Origin: Glycomyces lechevalierae
Lineage (GTDB): Bacteria > Actinomycetota > Actinomycetes > Mycobacteriales > Micromonosporaceae
Length of the DNA stretch: 60,906 nt
Reading direction: 5' to 3'
NCBI RefSeq assembly: GCF_027622945.1
Contig: NZ_JAPZVQ010000015.1
Coordinates: forward strand, 38,017-98,922
A program made the translations under genes and the position numbers. The notes under the pieces are model-generated. The model saw only the letters and a program-made list of their open reading frames with translations. It was not told where the DNA came from and did not search any database. This document shows, in pieces, positions 51,261-60,256 of this stretch. Position 1 is the stretch's first letter, and every line of letters begins with the position of its first letter.

Positions 51261-52343
51261 ATGTCGGAGACACTGCTCACCTCGCCCCTGCACGAACGCC
51301 ACCTGGTCCACGGCGCGAAGTTCGCCGAGTTCGCGGGTTGGAACATGCCGCTCCAGTACGCGAGCGGGGTCCTCGCCGAGCACCAGGCGGTGCGCACCGG
51401 CGTGGGCGCGTTCGACGTCTCGCACCTCGGCAAGGTCTGGGTCACCGGGCCGGGCGCGGCGGCGTTCGTGAACCGCTGCCTGGCCAACGACCTCGACCGG
51501 ATCGGGCCGGGCGGGGCGCAGTACACGCTGTGCCTGGACGAGAGCGGGGGCGTGGTCGACGACCTCATCGCGTACCGGTTCTCGGACGACGAGGTCTTCC
51601 TGATCCCCAACGCCGCCAACACCGCCGAGGTCGCGCGCCGCCTGACCGAGGCCGCCCCCGAGGGGATCGAGGTGCGGAACGTACACCGCGGGTTCGCGGT
51701 GATCGCGGTGCAGGGCCCGGAGTCGCCGCGGATCCTCGAGTACCTGGGCCTGCCGCACGACCACGAGTACATGACCTTCCGCGAGCACCTGGTGGACACC
51801 GCGGACGTGATCGTCTGCCGCTCGGGCTACACGGGCGAGACCGGTTTCGAGCTGGTGGTGCCGAACGAGGCGGCCGTGGACCTGTGGGACGGGATCCTCG
51901 TGGCGGGCGCGGTCCCGTGCGGGCTCGGCGCGCGCGACACGCTGCGCCTGGAGATGGGTTACCCGCTGCACGGCCAGGACCTGAGCCTGGAGATCACGCC
52001 GGTGCAGGCGCGCCTGAACTGGGCGATCGGCTGGGACAAGCCGGAGTTCTGGGGCAAGGAGGCGCTCGAGGCCGAGCGCGCCGCGGGCCCGAAGCGGCGG
52101 CTGTGGGGCCTGGAGGCCACCGGCAAGGGGGTGCCGCGCGCGCACATGGCCGTGATGGACGGCGACGACACAGTGGGGGAGACCACATCGGGCACGCACG
52201 CGCCGACGCTGAAGAAGGGCGTCGCGCTGGCCCTGCTCGACGCGTCGTACAAGCCGGGCGCCGAGCTTGAGCTCGATGTGCGTGGCCGCCGGTTGCCAAT
52301 TCGAGTCGTCAAGCCGCCCTTCACGAAAGCCACGCCGAAGTAA
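51261..52343 (+). CDS. gcvT: Aminomethyltransferase (glycine cleavage T-protein)
   Basis: Transfers the aminomethyl group of H-protein to tetrahydrofolate. The 360-residue product has [76 protein letters not shown] and the C-terminal [16 protein letters not shown], all family-typical. It stands alone: gcvH and gcvP are not next to it. No glycine riboswitch is visible in the 75-bp upstream gap. Confidence 0.93.
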   Translation: MSETLLTSPLHERHLVHGAKFAEFAGWNMPLQYASGVLAEHQAVRTGVGAFDVSHLGKVWVTGPGAAAFVNRCLANDLDRIGPGGAQYTLCLDESGGVVDDLIAYRFSDDEVFLIPNAANTAEVARRLTEAAPEGIEVRNVHRGFAVIAVQGPESPRILEYLGLPHDHEYMTFREHLVDTADVIVCRSGYTGETGFELVVPNEAAVDLWDGILVAGAVPCGLGARDTLRLEMGYPLHGQDLSLEITPVQARLNWAIGWDKPEFWGKEALEAERAAGPKRRLWGLEATGKGVPRAHMAVMDGDDTVGETTSGTHAPTLKKGVALALLDASYKPGAELELDVRGRRLPIRVVKPPFTKATPK

Positions 52344-52380
52344 GCCCAGCGAGACCCGGCTCTTGATTGCGGCAAGTTTC

Positions 52381-52396
52381 TCCGATAGCGTTTACC
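52381..52396. promoter_or_regulatory. Operator-like motif, copy 1 (upstream of the uronate operon)
   Basis: TCCGATAGCGTTTACC lies 25 bp before the first gene of the operon. A 12-of-16 match, TCGGACAGCGTTTGCA, occurs at 60081-60096 in front of the pectate lyase gene. AGCGTTT is also like a LacI-family half-site. It could bind a repressor that responds to a pectin breakdown product. Confidence 0.45.
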
Positions 52397-52420
52397 AAAA
52401 CTCGCCGACGAAGGAGTCAC

Positions 52421-53728
52421 ATGCCTGGCACGCCGCATCGCTATGCCCTCGTGGGGACCGGCTCACGCGCCACGATGTACCGCAAGGCCATCACCGAGCG
52501 GAGTGACAAAGCCCGCCTCGTCGCCCTCGCGGACACCAACCCCAAGCGCATCGCCCGCCACCGCGAAGCCATCGAGGCGGCGGGCCTGCCCGCCCCCGCC
52601 GCGTACGCCGCGGCCGACTTCGACAAGCTCCTCGCCGAGACCGACCCGGACACCGTCATCGTCACCTCGGTCGACGCCACCCATCACGAGTACATCCTCG
52701 CCGCGCTCGCCGCCGACAAGGACGTCATCTGCGAGAAGCCGCTGACGACCACCGGTGAGCACGCCGCCGCGATCCTCGCAGCCGAGGCGCGGTCGAAGGG
52801 CACGGTCCACGTCACCTTCAACTACCGCTACAATCCGCTGCACGAGAAGGTCGCCGAGCTCCTGCGCGACGGCGCGATCGGAGAGATCACCTCCGTCGGC
52901 TTCGACTGGCTGCTCGACACCCGCCACGGCGCCGACTACTTCCGCCGCTGGCACCGCGAGTCCGAGAACTCCGGCGGCCTCCTCGTCCACAAGTCCGGCC
53001 ACCACTTCGACCTCGTCAACTGGTGGCTCGACGCGGCCCCCGTGCGCGCCTTCGCGAAAGGCAAGCTCGCGTTCTACGGCGAGAACGGCAAGCGCACCGG
53101 CCACGACCGCGGCTACGCCCGCGTCCACGGCTCCGCGCTCGCCTCGGACGACCCCTTCGCGCTCCACATGGCCGACAACCCTGGCCTCAAGGAGATGTAC
53201 CTCGACGCGGAGGACGAGGACGGCTACATCCGCGACCAGTCCGTGTTCGCCCCCGGCATCACCATCTACGACGACATGATGGCCCTCGTCGACTACGACT
53301 CCGGCGTCACGCTCTCCTACCGGCTCACCGCCTACTCCCCTTGGGAGGGCTACCGGGTGCACTTCAACGGCACCCAGGGCCGCCTGGAACTCCTCGTCGT
53401 CGAGAACGACCACGTCAACCCGGCCCTCAAGGGCCCCAACGGCGCCAGCCTGCACGGCACGGACGCATCCCCCGAAGAGGGCTGGTACGAGCTGACCCTC
53501 CACCCCTTCTGGACCAAGCCCGCCAAGATCGACCTCGGCGACTACCAGCGCGCCGGGCACGGCGGCGGCGACGTGCGGATGCTCGGCGTCCTCTTCGACG
53601 GCGACACCGACCCGCACGACCGCTCCGCGAACGCGCAGGACGGCGTGAACGCCCTCGCCGCCGGCCTCGCCGCGAACGCCTCCATCGCCACCGGCCAGCC
53701 GGTCGACGTCGCCGACCTCCTGAAGTAG
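52421..53728 (+). CDS. Gfo/Idh/MocA-family oxidoreductase (first gene of the uronate operon)
   Basis: A 435-residue NAD(P)-dependent oxidoreductase starting at ATG 52421 (AAGGAG four bases before). N-terminal Rossmann motif YALVGTGSRATMYRKAI, then ICEKPLTTTGEHAAAIL (the EKP motif) near residue 105 and a C-terminal substrate domain from about 130. At 435 residues it is longer than typical glucose-fructose oxidoreductases (about 340), with an extension after about 360. It probably oxidises a sugar or sugar acid in the pathway. It is followed by uxaC after nine bp. Confidence 0.85.
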   Translation: MPGTPHRYALVGTGSRATMYRKAITERSDKARLVALADTNPKRIARHREAIEAAGLPAPAAYAAADFDKLLAETDPDTVIVTSVDATHHEYILAALAADKDVICEKPLTTTGEHAAAILAAEARSKGTVHVTFNYRYNPLHEKVAELLRDGAIGEITSVGFDWLLDTRHGADYFRRWHRESENSGGLLVHKSGHHFDLVNWWLDAAPVRAFAKGKLAFYGENGKRTGHDRGYARVHGSALASDDPFALHMADNPGLKEMYLDAEDEDGYIRDQSVFAPGITIYDDMMALVDYDSGVTLSYRLTAYSPWEGYRVHFNGTQGRLELLVVENDHVNPALKGPNGASLHGTDASPEEGWYELTLHPFWTKPAKIDLGDYQRAGHGGGDVRMLGVLFDGDTDPHDRSANAQDGVNALAAGLAANASIATGQPVDVADLLK

Positions 53729-53737
53729 GACACCTCA

Positions 53738-55171
53738 ATGACTCTGCACCCCGACCGGCTGTTCCCAGCCGACGAGCGCACGCGCGCCATCGCCAGGGAA
53801 CTCCACCAGCGCACCGCGGACCTGCCGCTGGTCAGCCCCCACGGGCACGTCGACCCCCGCCTGATGTCGGAGAACCGGCCGTTCCCCGACCCCGCCCGCC
53901 TCTTCGTCGTCCCCGACCACTACCTGACCCGGATGCTCTACAGCCAGGGCGTGACCCCCGGCGAGATGGGCGTCCCCTCCGTCGACGACGAACCGTCCGA
54001 AGTCGACGGACGCGCGATCTGGCGCCGCTTCGCCGAGCACTACCGCCTCTTCCGCGGCACCCCTTCGAAGATGTGGCTCGACTACACCTTCGCGGAGGTC
54101 TTCGGGATCTACAAGGAGCTCGGCCCCGACACCGCCGACGAGTTCTACGACCACCTCTCCGCGCGCCTCGCCGAACCGGCCTACCGGCCCCGGGCCCTGT
54201 TCGACCGCTTCAACATCGAAGTGCTCGCCACCACCGAGTCCCCGGTGGACTCGCTGGAGCCGCACGCCGCGCTGGCCGCGATGCCCGCCACCGGCGGCCG
54301 CACGTGGGGCGGCAAGGGCGGCAAGGTCGTCACCACGTTCCGCCCGGACAACATGGTCGAACCCGGCTGGCCCGGCTGGCTCGAGCGCGTCGAGCGCCTG
54401 GCCGAGATCACCGGCGAGGACACGTCCACCTTCGACGGCTTCCTCGCCGCGCTCCGCCGGCGCCGCCAGGACTTCATCGCCGCCGGAGCGACCTGCACCG
54501 ACCACGGCAACCTCACGGCCGCAACGGAAGACGACCCGAAGGCCGCCGCCGAGATCTACGCCAAGGCCCTCAAGGGCGAGGCGGCAGAGACCGAGATCCT
54601 GCGCTTCCCGGCGCTCATGCTCACCGAGTTCGCGCGCATGAGCGTCGAGGACGGCCTGGTCATGCAGCTCCACCCGGGCGCCAACCGCAACCACAACCAG
54701 TGGCTCTACGAAGGCTGGGGCCGCGACGTGGGCGGCGACATCCCGCACGCCACCGAGTACACGCGCGCGCTCAAACCGCTCCTGGACGCGTTCGGCAACC
54801 ACCCGCGCTTCCGCATCGTCCTGTACACGTTGGACGAGACCGTGTTCAGCCGCGAGCTCGCCCCGCTCGCCGGCGGCTACTCGGCGGTGTTCCTCGGCGC
54901 GCCCTGGTGGTTCCTCGACTCCCCGGAAGGCATGCGCCGCTTCAGAGAAGCCGTGCACGAGACCGCCGGGTTCTACAACACCGCCGGGTTCGTGGACGAC
55001 ACCCGCGCGTTCTGCTCGATCCCCGCCCGCCACGACGTGGCCCGCCGCATCGACGCCGCCTACCTGGCGCGCCTCGTCGCCGAGCACCGCATGACCGAGC
55101 AGGAAGCCGCCGAGGTCGCGATCGACCTCGCCTACCACCAGCCCCGCAAGATCTACGGATTGGACAGCTAA
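53738..55171 (+). CDS. uxaC: Uronate (glucuronate) isomerase
   Basis: Isomerises D-galacturonate to D-tagaturonate, or D-glucuronate to D-fructuronate. The 477-residue amidohydrolase-fold protein has LVSPHGHVDPRL (metal-binding HxH) at the N-terminus, the TTESPVDSLEPHAAL region, the QLHPGANRNHNQWLYE motif and the YHQPRKIYGL C-terminus. Active-site histidine pattern of UxaC is retained. It starts nine bp after the oxidoreductase stop and its TAA abuts the GTG of the next gene, so it is translationally coupled. Confidence 0.93.
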   Translation: MTLHPDRLFPADERTRAIARELHQRTADLPLVSPHGHVDPRLMSENRPFPDPARLFVVPDHYLTRMLYSQGVTPGEMGVPSVDDEPSEVDGRAIWRRFAEHYRLFRGTPSKMWLDYTFAEVFGIYKELGPDTADEFYDHLSARLAEPAYRPRALFDRFNIEVLATTESPVDSLEPHAALAAMPATGGRTWGGKGGKVVTTFRPDNMVEPGWPGWLERVERLAEITGEDTSTFDGFLAALRRRRQDFIAAGATCTDHGNLTAATEDDPKAAAEIYAKALKGEAAETEILRFPALMLTEFARMSVEDGLVMQLHPGANRNHNQWLYEGWGRDVGGDIPHATEYTRALKPLLDAFGNHPRFRIVLYTLDETVFSRELAPLAGGYSAVFLGAPWWFLDSPEGMRRFREAVHETAGFYNTAGFVDDTRAFCSIPARHDVARRIDAAYLARLVAEHRMTEQEAAEVAIDLAYHQPRKIYGLDS

Positions 55172-56464
55172 GTGACCCGCATCGAACGACTCGAAGTCCA
55201 CGACGTGCGGTTCCCGACCGCGACCGCCGGCGACGGCTCCGACTCGATCAACCGCGCCGACTACTCGGCGTGCTACGTCGAGCTGTTCACCGACGGCGGC
55301 CCCACCGGCACCGGCTTCACCTTCACCGGCGGCCGCGGCACCGAGATCGTCGCCGCCGCCGTCAAGGCCTTCGCCCACCTCGTCGTCGGCAAGACCGTCG
55401 AAGCGATCTTCGCCAATCCGGTCGAGTTCTCCCGCTCGATCATCCAGGAACCGCAGATCCGCTGGCTCGGCCCCGAGAAGGGCGCCACCCACATGGCCGT
55501 CGGCGCCATCGTCAACGCCGTGTGGGACCTCCGCGCCAAGCTCGAAGGCAAGCCCATGTGGCAGCTCCTCGCCGAGATGGACTCCGCCGAACTCGCCGCC
55601 CAGATCGACTACCGGCACATCGAGGACGAGCTCACCCCCGCCGAGGCCGAAGCGATCCTCGACGAAGGCCGCAACGGCTACGAGGACCGCCTCAAGGTCC
55701 TCCAGAACGACGGCTTCCCCGCGTACACCACCTCCGTCGGCTGGCTCGGCTACTCCGACGACAAGGTCCGCGCCCTCACCGAACAGGCCGTCGCCGAAGG
55801 CTGGACCGCCGCCAAGATGAAAGTCGGCTCGCCCGACGTCGCCGACGACGTGCGCCGCGCCGGCATCATCCGCGACGTCCTCGGCCCCGACCGCAAGCTC
55901 ATGATGGACGCCAACCAGATCTGGTCCGTCCCCGAGGCCATCGCCAACATGCGGCAGCTCGCCGCCTTCGACCCGTACTGGATCGAGGAGCCCACCCACC
56001 CCGACGACATCCTCGGCCACGCCAAGATCGCCAAGGCCGTCGCCCCCATCCGCGTCGCCACCGGCGAGGTCGCCGCCAACCGCGTCATCTTCAAGCAGCT
56101 CCTCCAGGCCGAGGCCATCCAGGTCTGCCAGATCGACGCCTGCCGCGTCGCCGGCATCCCCGAAGTCCTCGCCACCCTCCTCATGGCCGCCAAGCACGGC
56201 GTCGACGTCTGCCCCCACTCCGGCGGCGTGGGCCTCTGCGAATACGTGCAGCACCTCGGCATGTTCGAATACCTTCGAGTGGGGAAGACCCTGGAGGGCC
56301 GCATGATCGAGTACGTCGACCACCTGCACGAGCACTACACCGACCCGGTCACCGTGGTGGACGGCCGCTACCGGCTGCCCACCCAGCCCGGATACTCCGT
56401 GACGCTCAAGGACGAGTCCATCGCCGAGTTCTCGTTCCCGAACGGGCCCGCATGGAACGCCTAA
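55172..56464 (+). CDS. Enolase-superfamily sugar-acid dehydratase (L-fuconate dehydratase-like)
   Basis: A 430-residue enolase-superfamily enzyme that dehydrates a sugar acid to a 2-keto-3-deoxy acid. Catalytic and metal sites: KMKVGSPDV (Lys-x-Lys), LMMDANQIW (Asp), WIEEPTHPDD (Glu), ATGEVAANR (Glu), CPHSGGVGL (His). The SDSINRADYSACYVEL start fits L-fuconate dehydratase/ENOSF1 rather than the D-mannonate dehydratases. The operon has UxaC and a UxuB-like reductase but no UxuA, so this protein may fill the dehydratase role for mannonate or handle fuconate. GTG 55172, directly after the uxaC stop. Confidence 0.85.
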   Translation: MTRIERLEVHDVRFPTATAGDGSDSINRADYSACYVELFTDGGPTGTGFTFTGGRGTEIVAAAVKAFAHLVVGKTVEAIFANPVEFSRSIIQEPQIRWLGPEKGATHMAVGAIVNAVWDLRAKLEGKPMWQLLAEMDSAELAAQIDYRHIEDELTPAEAEAILDEGRNGYEDRLKVLQNDGFPAYTTSVGWLGYSDDKVRALTEQAVAEGWTAAKMKVGSPDVADDVRRAGIIRDVLGPDRKLMMDANQIWSVPEAIANMRQLAAFDPYWIEEPTHPDDILGHAKIAKAVAPIRVATGEVAANRVIFKQLLQAEAIQVCQIDACRVAGIPEVLATLLMAAKHGVDVCPHSGGVGLCEYVQHLGMFEYLRVGKTLEGRMIEYVDHLHEHYTDPVTVVDGRYRLPTQPGYSVTLKDESIAEFSFPNGPAWNA

Positions 56465-57825
56465 GCAATTCGGTCTTGAAGCGGCTCCCCGGGGACGTGC
56501 GCGTCCCCGGGGACCGCCCCCAGACCGCCGGCGTCCTCCACCTCGGCGCGGGCGCCTTCCACCGCGCCCACCAGGCCGTCTACACCGACGACACCGACTG
56601 GGGCATCACCGTCGCCGCGCCGAACTCGCGCGGCGTCATCGACGCCCTCGCCGAACAGGACGGCCTCTTCTCCGTCGCCACCCTCGGCCCTGAGGGCGCT
56701 TCGATGCGCGTCATCGGCTCGATCGTGGACACCGTCCACATCGCCTCCGAACGCGACCGCGCCATCGACCTCGTCGCCGCCGAGACCACCCACGTCGTCA
56801 CCCTCACCGTCACCGAGAAGGCCTACCGCGACGCCCAGGGCGTCCCCGGCCTCCTCGCCGCCGGACTCGCCAAGCGCGCCGCCCGAGGCGGCCCGCCCCT
56901 CACCGTCCTGTGCTGCGACAACCTGCCCGACAACGGCAAGACCACCAGGGCCGCCGTCGAACCCCTCCTCGACAGCGCCTCCAAAAACGGTGCCACCCGC
57001 GCCTGGGTCGAGGCGAACGTCACCTTCCCGTCCTCCATGGTCGACCGGATCGTCCCCGCCTCCACCCAGGCCACCTACGAACGCGCCCTAAGCGAACTCG
57101 GGGTCACCGACCTCGCCGCCGTCGAAGCCGAACCGTTCACCCAATGGGTCATCGAAGACGACTTCGCCGGGCCCCGCCCCGCCTGGGACGCCACCTACAC
57201 CCACGACGTCGCCGGCTGGGAGCGCTTGAAACTCCGCACCCTCAACGGCGTCCACTCCACCCTCGCCTACCTCGGCGCCCTCGCCGACGTCGAGACGATC
57301 ACCGAATCCCTCGCCCTCCCCGGCGCCGAGGCGTTCGCCCGCTGGCTCATCGCCGAGCAGATCGCGCCCAGCCTCACCCCGCCCGACGGGCAGGACACCA
57401 TCGCCTACGGCGAGAACGTCCTCGAGCGCTTCGCCAACCCCGGCATCCGGCACCGGTGCCTCCAGATCGCCATGGACGGCTCCCAGAAACTCCCGCAGCG
57501 GCTCTTCGCCACCATCGCCGACCTCGCCGAGGCACACGTGGACCTCGACCTGATCGCGCTCCCGCTCGCCGCCTGGACCCGCTTCTGCGCCGGCAAGAGC
57601 GACAACGGCACCGAACTGCCGCTCGACGACCCGCTCAAGGACGCCATCCGCCAGAGCCTCGCGGCCGCCGGGGCCAACCCCGCCGCCCGCATTGACGCTA
57701 TCCTCGGTCTCCACCAGATCGTCCCCGAAACCGTCGCCGACAACCACCAGCTACGCCGGGCCGCCGCAAAATGGCTGCGCGAACTCGACCGGCACGGCGT
57801 CGCCACCACCCTGGAGCACCTGTGA
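56452..57825 (+). CDS. Mannitol dehydrogenase-family reductase (fructuronate reductase-like)
   Basis: A 457-residue NAD-dependent polyol/uronate reductase. Starts ATG 56452 (13 bases before the end of the dehydratase gene) with VLHLGAGAFHRAHQAVYTDD, the family's N-terminal NAD motif GAGxFHRAH. The catalytic region has LKLRTLNGVHSTLAYLG (Lys, Asn, His) near residue 262. Family members reduce D-fructuronate to D-mannonate (UxuB) or oxidise mannitol. In this operon, with UxaC, it most likely acts on fructuronate. It overlaps both neighbours. Confidence 0.85.
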   Translation: MERLSNSVLKRLPGDVRVPGDRPQTAGVLHLGAGAFHRAHQAVYTDDTDWGITVAAPNSRGVIDALAEQDGLFSVATLGPEGASMRVIGSIVDTVHIASERDRAIDLVAAETTHVVTLTVTEKAYRDAQGVPGLLAAGLAKRAARGGPPLTVLCCDNLPDNGKTTRAAVEPLLDSASKNGATRAWVEANVTFPSSMVDRIVPASTQATYERALSELGVTDLAAVEAEPFTQWVIEDDFAGPRPAWDATYTHDVAGWERLKLRTLNGVHSTLAYLGALADVETITESLALPGAEAFARWLIAEQIAPSLTPPDGQDTIAYGENVLERFANPGIRHRCLQIAMDGSQKLPQRLFATIADLAEAHVDLDLIALPLAAWTRFCAGKSDNGTELPLDDPLKDAIRQSLAAAGANPAARIDAILGLHQIVPETVADNHQLRRAAAKWLRELDRHGVATTLEHL

Positions 57826-58940
57826 CCGAGACCCGCACGCCCCGCATCGCCCTCGTCGGCGCCAACGGATACGGCCTGCACCACCGCCACAACCTCGAGC
57901 CCCGCCGCCGCAGCGGCGAACTCGACTTCGTCGCCCTCTGCGACACCGCCGAGATCTACGAGGACGCCGACATCCCCGTCGGCGACCTCCCCGTCTTCGA
58001 CGACTACCGCGCCATGCTCGACGCCACCGACCCCGACGTCGTCATCATCGCCACCCCGCCCCCCACCCACCTGCCCATCGCCAGCGCCGCGATGCGCCAC
58101 GGCGCCGACGTCTACCTCGAGAAGCCGCCCGTCGCCAACCTCGCCGAATACGCCGACCTCTACGACGTCATGACCGAGACCGGCCGCAACGTCCAAGTCG
58201 GCTTCCAGGCCCTCGGCTCCCACGCGTTCAACGCCCTCCGCGACGCCATCGAAGCCGGGCGGCTCGGCGAGGTCGAGTCCGTCGCCGTCGCCGGCTCCTG
58301 GCGCCGACCCGACTCCTACTACCGCCGCTCCCCTTGGGCCGGAAAGCGAGAGGCCAACGGCACCCTCATCGCCGACGGCGCGCTCGCCAACCCCTTCGCG
58401 CACGCCTCCCAGGAGGCCATCGCGCTCGCCGGGGACTGGCCCCTCGACGGTGCCATCGAACTCGAGCGCCTGCGCACCCGCGAGAACATCGAAGTCGACG
58501 ACACCGCCGTCTGGCGCGCCACGAACAAGAACGGCGTCGCGATCACCGTCGCCGTGACCCTCTGCGGCGACAAGAAGCTCGAAGGCGACGTGTACGTGCG
58601 CGGCACCGAGGGCGAGGCCTGGTTCGAGTACCCGACCGACCGCCTCCTCCTCCCCGGCGAGTCCGAGCCGAAGCACTACGGCCGCACCGACCTCCTCGAC
58701 AACCTGCTCGCCCACCGCAACAAGGGCGTCGGCCTCATCTCCGGCCTCCGCCGTGCGAAGACCTTCACCGGCGTCCTCGAACGCGTCCTCAACGACCCGA
58801 TCCCGCGCCTCGTCGACGCCGAGCACCTCGAACGCGTCGGCGACGACCCGGTGACCATCCTCAAGGGCGCCGACAAGGCCGTCGAGGACGCCGCCAAGCA
58901 GGGCAAGCTCTTCAGCGAACTCGGCCTCCCCTGGGCCTAG
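57822..58940 (+). CDS. Gfo/Idh/MocA-family oxidoreductase (last gene of the uronate operon)
   Basis: A 372-residue NAD(P) oxidoreductase. GTG 57822 overlaps the preceding stop (GTGA). Rossmann start RIALVGANGYGLHHRHN, then VVIIATPPPTHLPIA and the EKP motif in YLEKPPVANLAEYADLY near residue 105; the C-terminal domain follows. It is a second, divergent member of the family in one operon, so the two probably act on different sugars or serve different steps. It is closed by a hairpin terminator. Confidence 0.88.
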   Translation: MTETRTPRIALVGANGYGLHHRHNLEPRRRSGELDFVALCDTAEIYEDADIPVGDLPVFDDYRAMLDATDPDVVIIATPPPTHLPIASAAMRHGADVYLEKPPVANLAEYADLYDVMTETGRNVQVGFQALGSHAFNALRDAIEAGRLGEVESVAVAGSWRRPDSYYRRSPWAGKREANGTLIADGALANPFAHASQEAIALAGDWPLDGAIELERLRTRENIEVDDTAVWRATNKNGVAITVAVTLCGDKKLEGDVYVRGTEGEAWFEYPTDRLLLPGESEPKHYGRTDLLDNLLAHRNKGVGLISGLRRAKTFTGVLERVLNDPIPRLVDAEHLERVGDDPVTILKGADKAVEDAAKQGKLFSELGLPWA

Positions 58941-58949
58941 ACGCGAACA

Positions 58950-58981
58950 AGGCGGCCCCGATCCGAGGACCGGGGCCGCCT
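58950..58981. terminator. Hairpin terminator between the operon and the pectate lyase gene
   Basis: Eleven-base stem AGGCGGCCCCG / CGGGGCCGCCT with a loop of ten bases. It lies between converging transcripts and can terminate both. Confidence 0.8.
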
Positions 58982-59001
58982 CCGTGTTCAGCTGCCGCCC
59001 G

Positions 59002-59988
59002 TCAGGCCGCGCCCGCGCTCGCGGTCACGATCGACTTGACGTTCGAGGGCGTGTCGAGCGAGTAGCCGTAGGGGACGCCCGCGACCGATCCGCTCGACGC
59101 CGGGGTGCTGGTGTTCACCAGGTGGTTGTTGCGGGAGAGGATCCGGCCGGGATCTGAGTCGCCCTCGCCGATGTGGACGGCGTCGTTCGCGTTCTCGAGG
59201 TAGTTCCCCTCGAACAGGACGCCCGCGTTCATCGTGGTGGCGACGCAGTACGCGCCGATGTTGACGTAGTAGTTGCTGTAGACGTGCACCGTGGACCCGA
59301 AGCGCACGCGCGGCGTGCGCTGGTTGGTGCCGTTGAACCAGTTGTGGTGGTAGCTCACCCGCAGGTGGCCGATGTCCTGGCTGCCGTTGTCGTCGGAGTG
59401 GCCGAGGAGCATGGTCTTGTCGGTGCCGTTGAAGCGGTTCCAGGACACCGTGATGTAGTCCGAGCCGCGCTTGATGTCGAGCGCGCCGTCGTAGCCGGTG
59501 CCGAAGGTGTTGTTGTCGAACCAGAGGTTCGTGGAGGCGTCCTGGACGTTGATGGCGTCGTCGGACCAGTTGTTGAACCGCATGTTCTGGACGATGACGT
59601 TGCGGTCGGAGTCGAAGTTGAGCCCGCCGCCGGTGAAGGTCGCGCCCGAGTTGCCGATGATGGAGGTGTTCGATCCGACGTTGACCATGCCGGACAAGGC
59701 GATCGTGCCGCTGACGCGGACGATCTTGGCGCTGCTGCTAGACACGGCCGAGACGAACGCCGAGGCCGTGGTGACGGTGGTGGTGGGGCCGCCGGCGCCG
59801 CCGGTCGTGCCGCCGTTCATGGTCGCGTAGCCCTGGAGGCCGGTCTGCTGGACTTGCACCTGGGCGGCGTTCCGGGAGTCGCCCGTGCGGAGTTCGTGGG
59901 CCTGCGCCGGGCTGAAGGAGGCGAGGGAGACGGTGGCCAGCACCGTCGCCGTCACGAGCCCGAGGGCCCGTCTGGTGATCGTCGACAT
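59002..59988 (-). CDS. Secreted pectate lyase (polysaccharide lyase family 1)
   Basis: Cuts polygalacturonate by beta-elimination. The 328-residue precursor starts at ATG 59988 (GGA eight bases before). The signal peptide has a twin-arginine-like ITRRALGLVTATVL and ends near AQA-HE (about residue 31). The mature part is a right-handed beta-helix: DGALDIKRGSDYITVSWN (calcium site), VSYHHNWFNGTNQRTPRVRF with catalytic Arg, and a C-terminal helix-turn. It is one of the pectin-degrading genes next to the uronate operon. Confidence 0.92.
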   Translation of the reverse strand: MSTITRRALGLVTATVLATVSLASFSPAQAHELRTGDSRNAAQVQVQQTGLQGYATMNGGTTGGAGGPTTTVTTASAFVSAVSSSSAKIVRVSGTIALSGMVNVGSNTSIIGNSGATFTGGGLNFDSDRNVIVQNMRFNNWSDDAINVQDASTNLWFDNNTFGTGYDGALDIKRGSDYITVSWNRFNGTDKTMLLGHSDDNGSQDIGHLRVSYHHNWFNGTNQRTPRVRFGSTVHVYSNYYVNIGAYCVATTMNAGVLFEGNYLENANDAVHIGEGDSDPGRILSRNNHLVNTSTPASSGSVAGVPYGYSLDTPSNVKSIVTASAGAA

Positions 59989-60020
59989 TGACGAGGTCCT
60001 TTCATGAGTGGGAGGCACGG

Positions 60021-60045
60021 CGTCGATCGATTGCCAAGATCGACG
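60021..60045. promoter_or_regulatory. Inverted repeat upstream of the pectate lyase gene
   Basis: CGTCGATC (60021-60028) and GATCGACG (60038-60045) are 8-nt arms with a 9-nt spacer, 33 bp ahead of the pectate lyase start. It could be an operator or a 5' UTR hairpin. Confidence 0.4.
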
Positions 60046-60080
60046 TATTGACGTGTCTCGATATAAGACGGTAAGCCCGA

Positions 60081-60096
60081 TCGGACAGCGTTTGCA
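60081..60096. promoter_or_regulatory. Operator-like motif, copy 2 (pectate lyase/esterase region)
   Basis: TCGGACAGCGTTTGCA, 12 of 16 bases identical to the motif at 52381-52396. It lies 93 bp upstream of the pectate lyase start on the opposite strand and 161 bp before the esterase start. A related AGCGGTTGCG sits at 60211-60220. Confidence 0.45.
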
Positions 60097-60207
60097 AGAC
60101 TTTGGCCGGAAATAGAAAGCAACGGGACCGGCGATGCCTCCCCGGCCCCGTCTGACGGGTGGTGCGGAGCGGGACCAGCGGGCTCCCGCACCCCGCCCGG
60201 TCTCAGG

Positions 60208-60219
60208 GCAAGCGGTTGC
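60208..60219. promoter_or_regulatory. LacI-type operator-like near-palindrome before the esterase gene
   Basis: GCAAGCGGTTGC is palindromic except for one central-arm mismatch and centred on CG, the usual LacI-family operator form. It overlaps the third AGCG[T/G]TTGC copy. It lies 37 bp before the esterase start. Confidence 0.45.
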
Positions 60220-60256
60220 GATTGCGTAGTTCGTTTAGTCGTGCTACAAACTCCCC

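Noticed and set aside
53735..56335. An 866-codon minus-strand frame opposite uxaC and the dehydratase
   Set aside because: Typical high-GC antisense shadow, Gly/Val/Asp-rich, opposite genes with clear catalytic motifs.
53023..57825. A 1600-codon plus-strand frame across the uronate operon
   Set aside because: Only its last part (from 56452) is a real gene. The rest is an out-of-frame reading of the oxidoreductase, uxaC and dehydratase genes.
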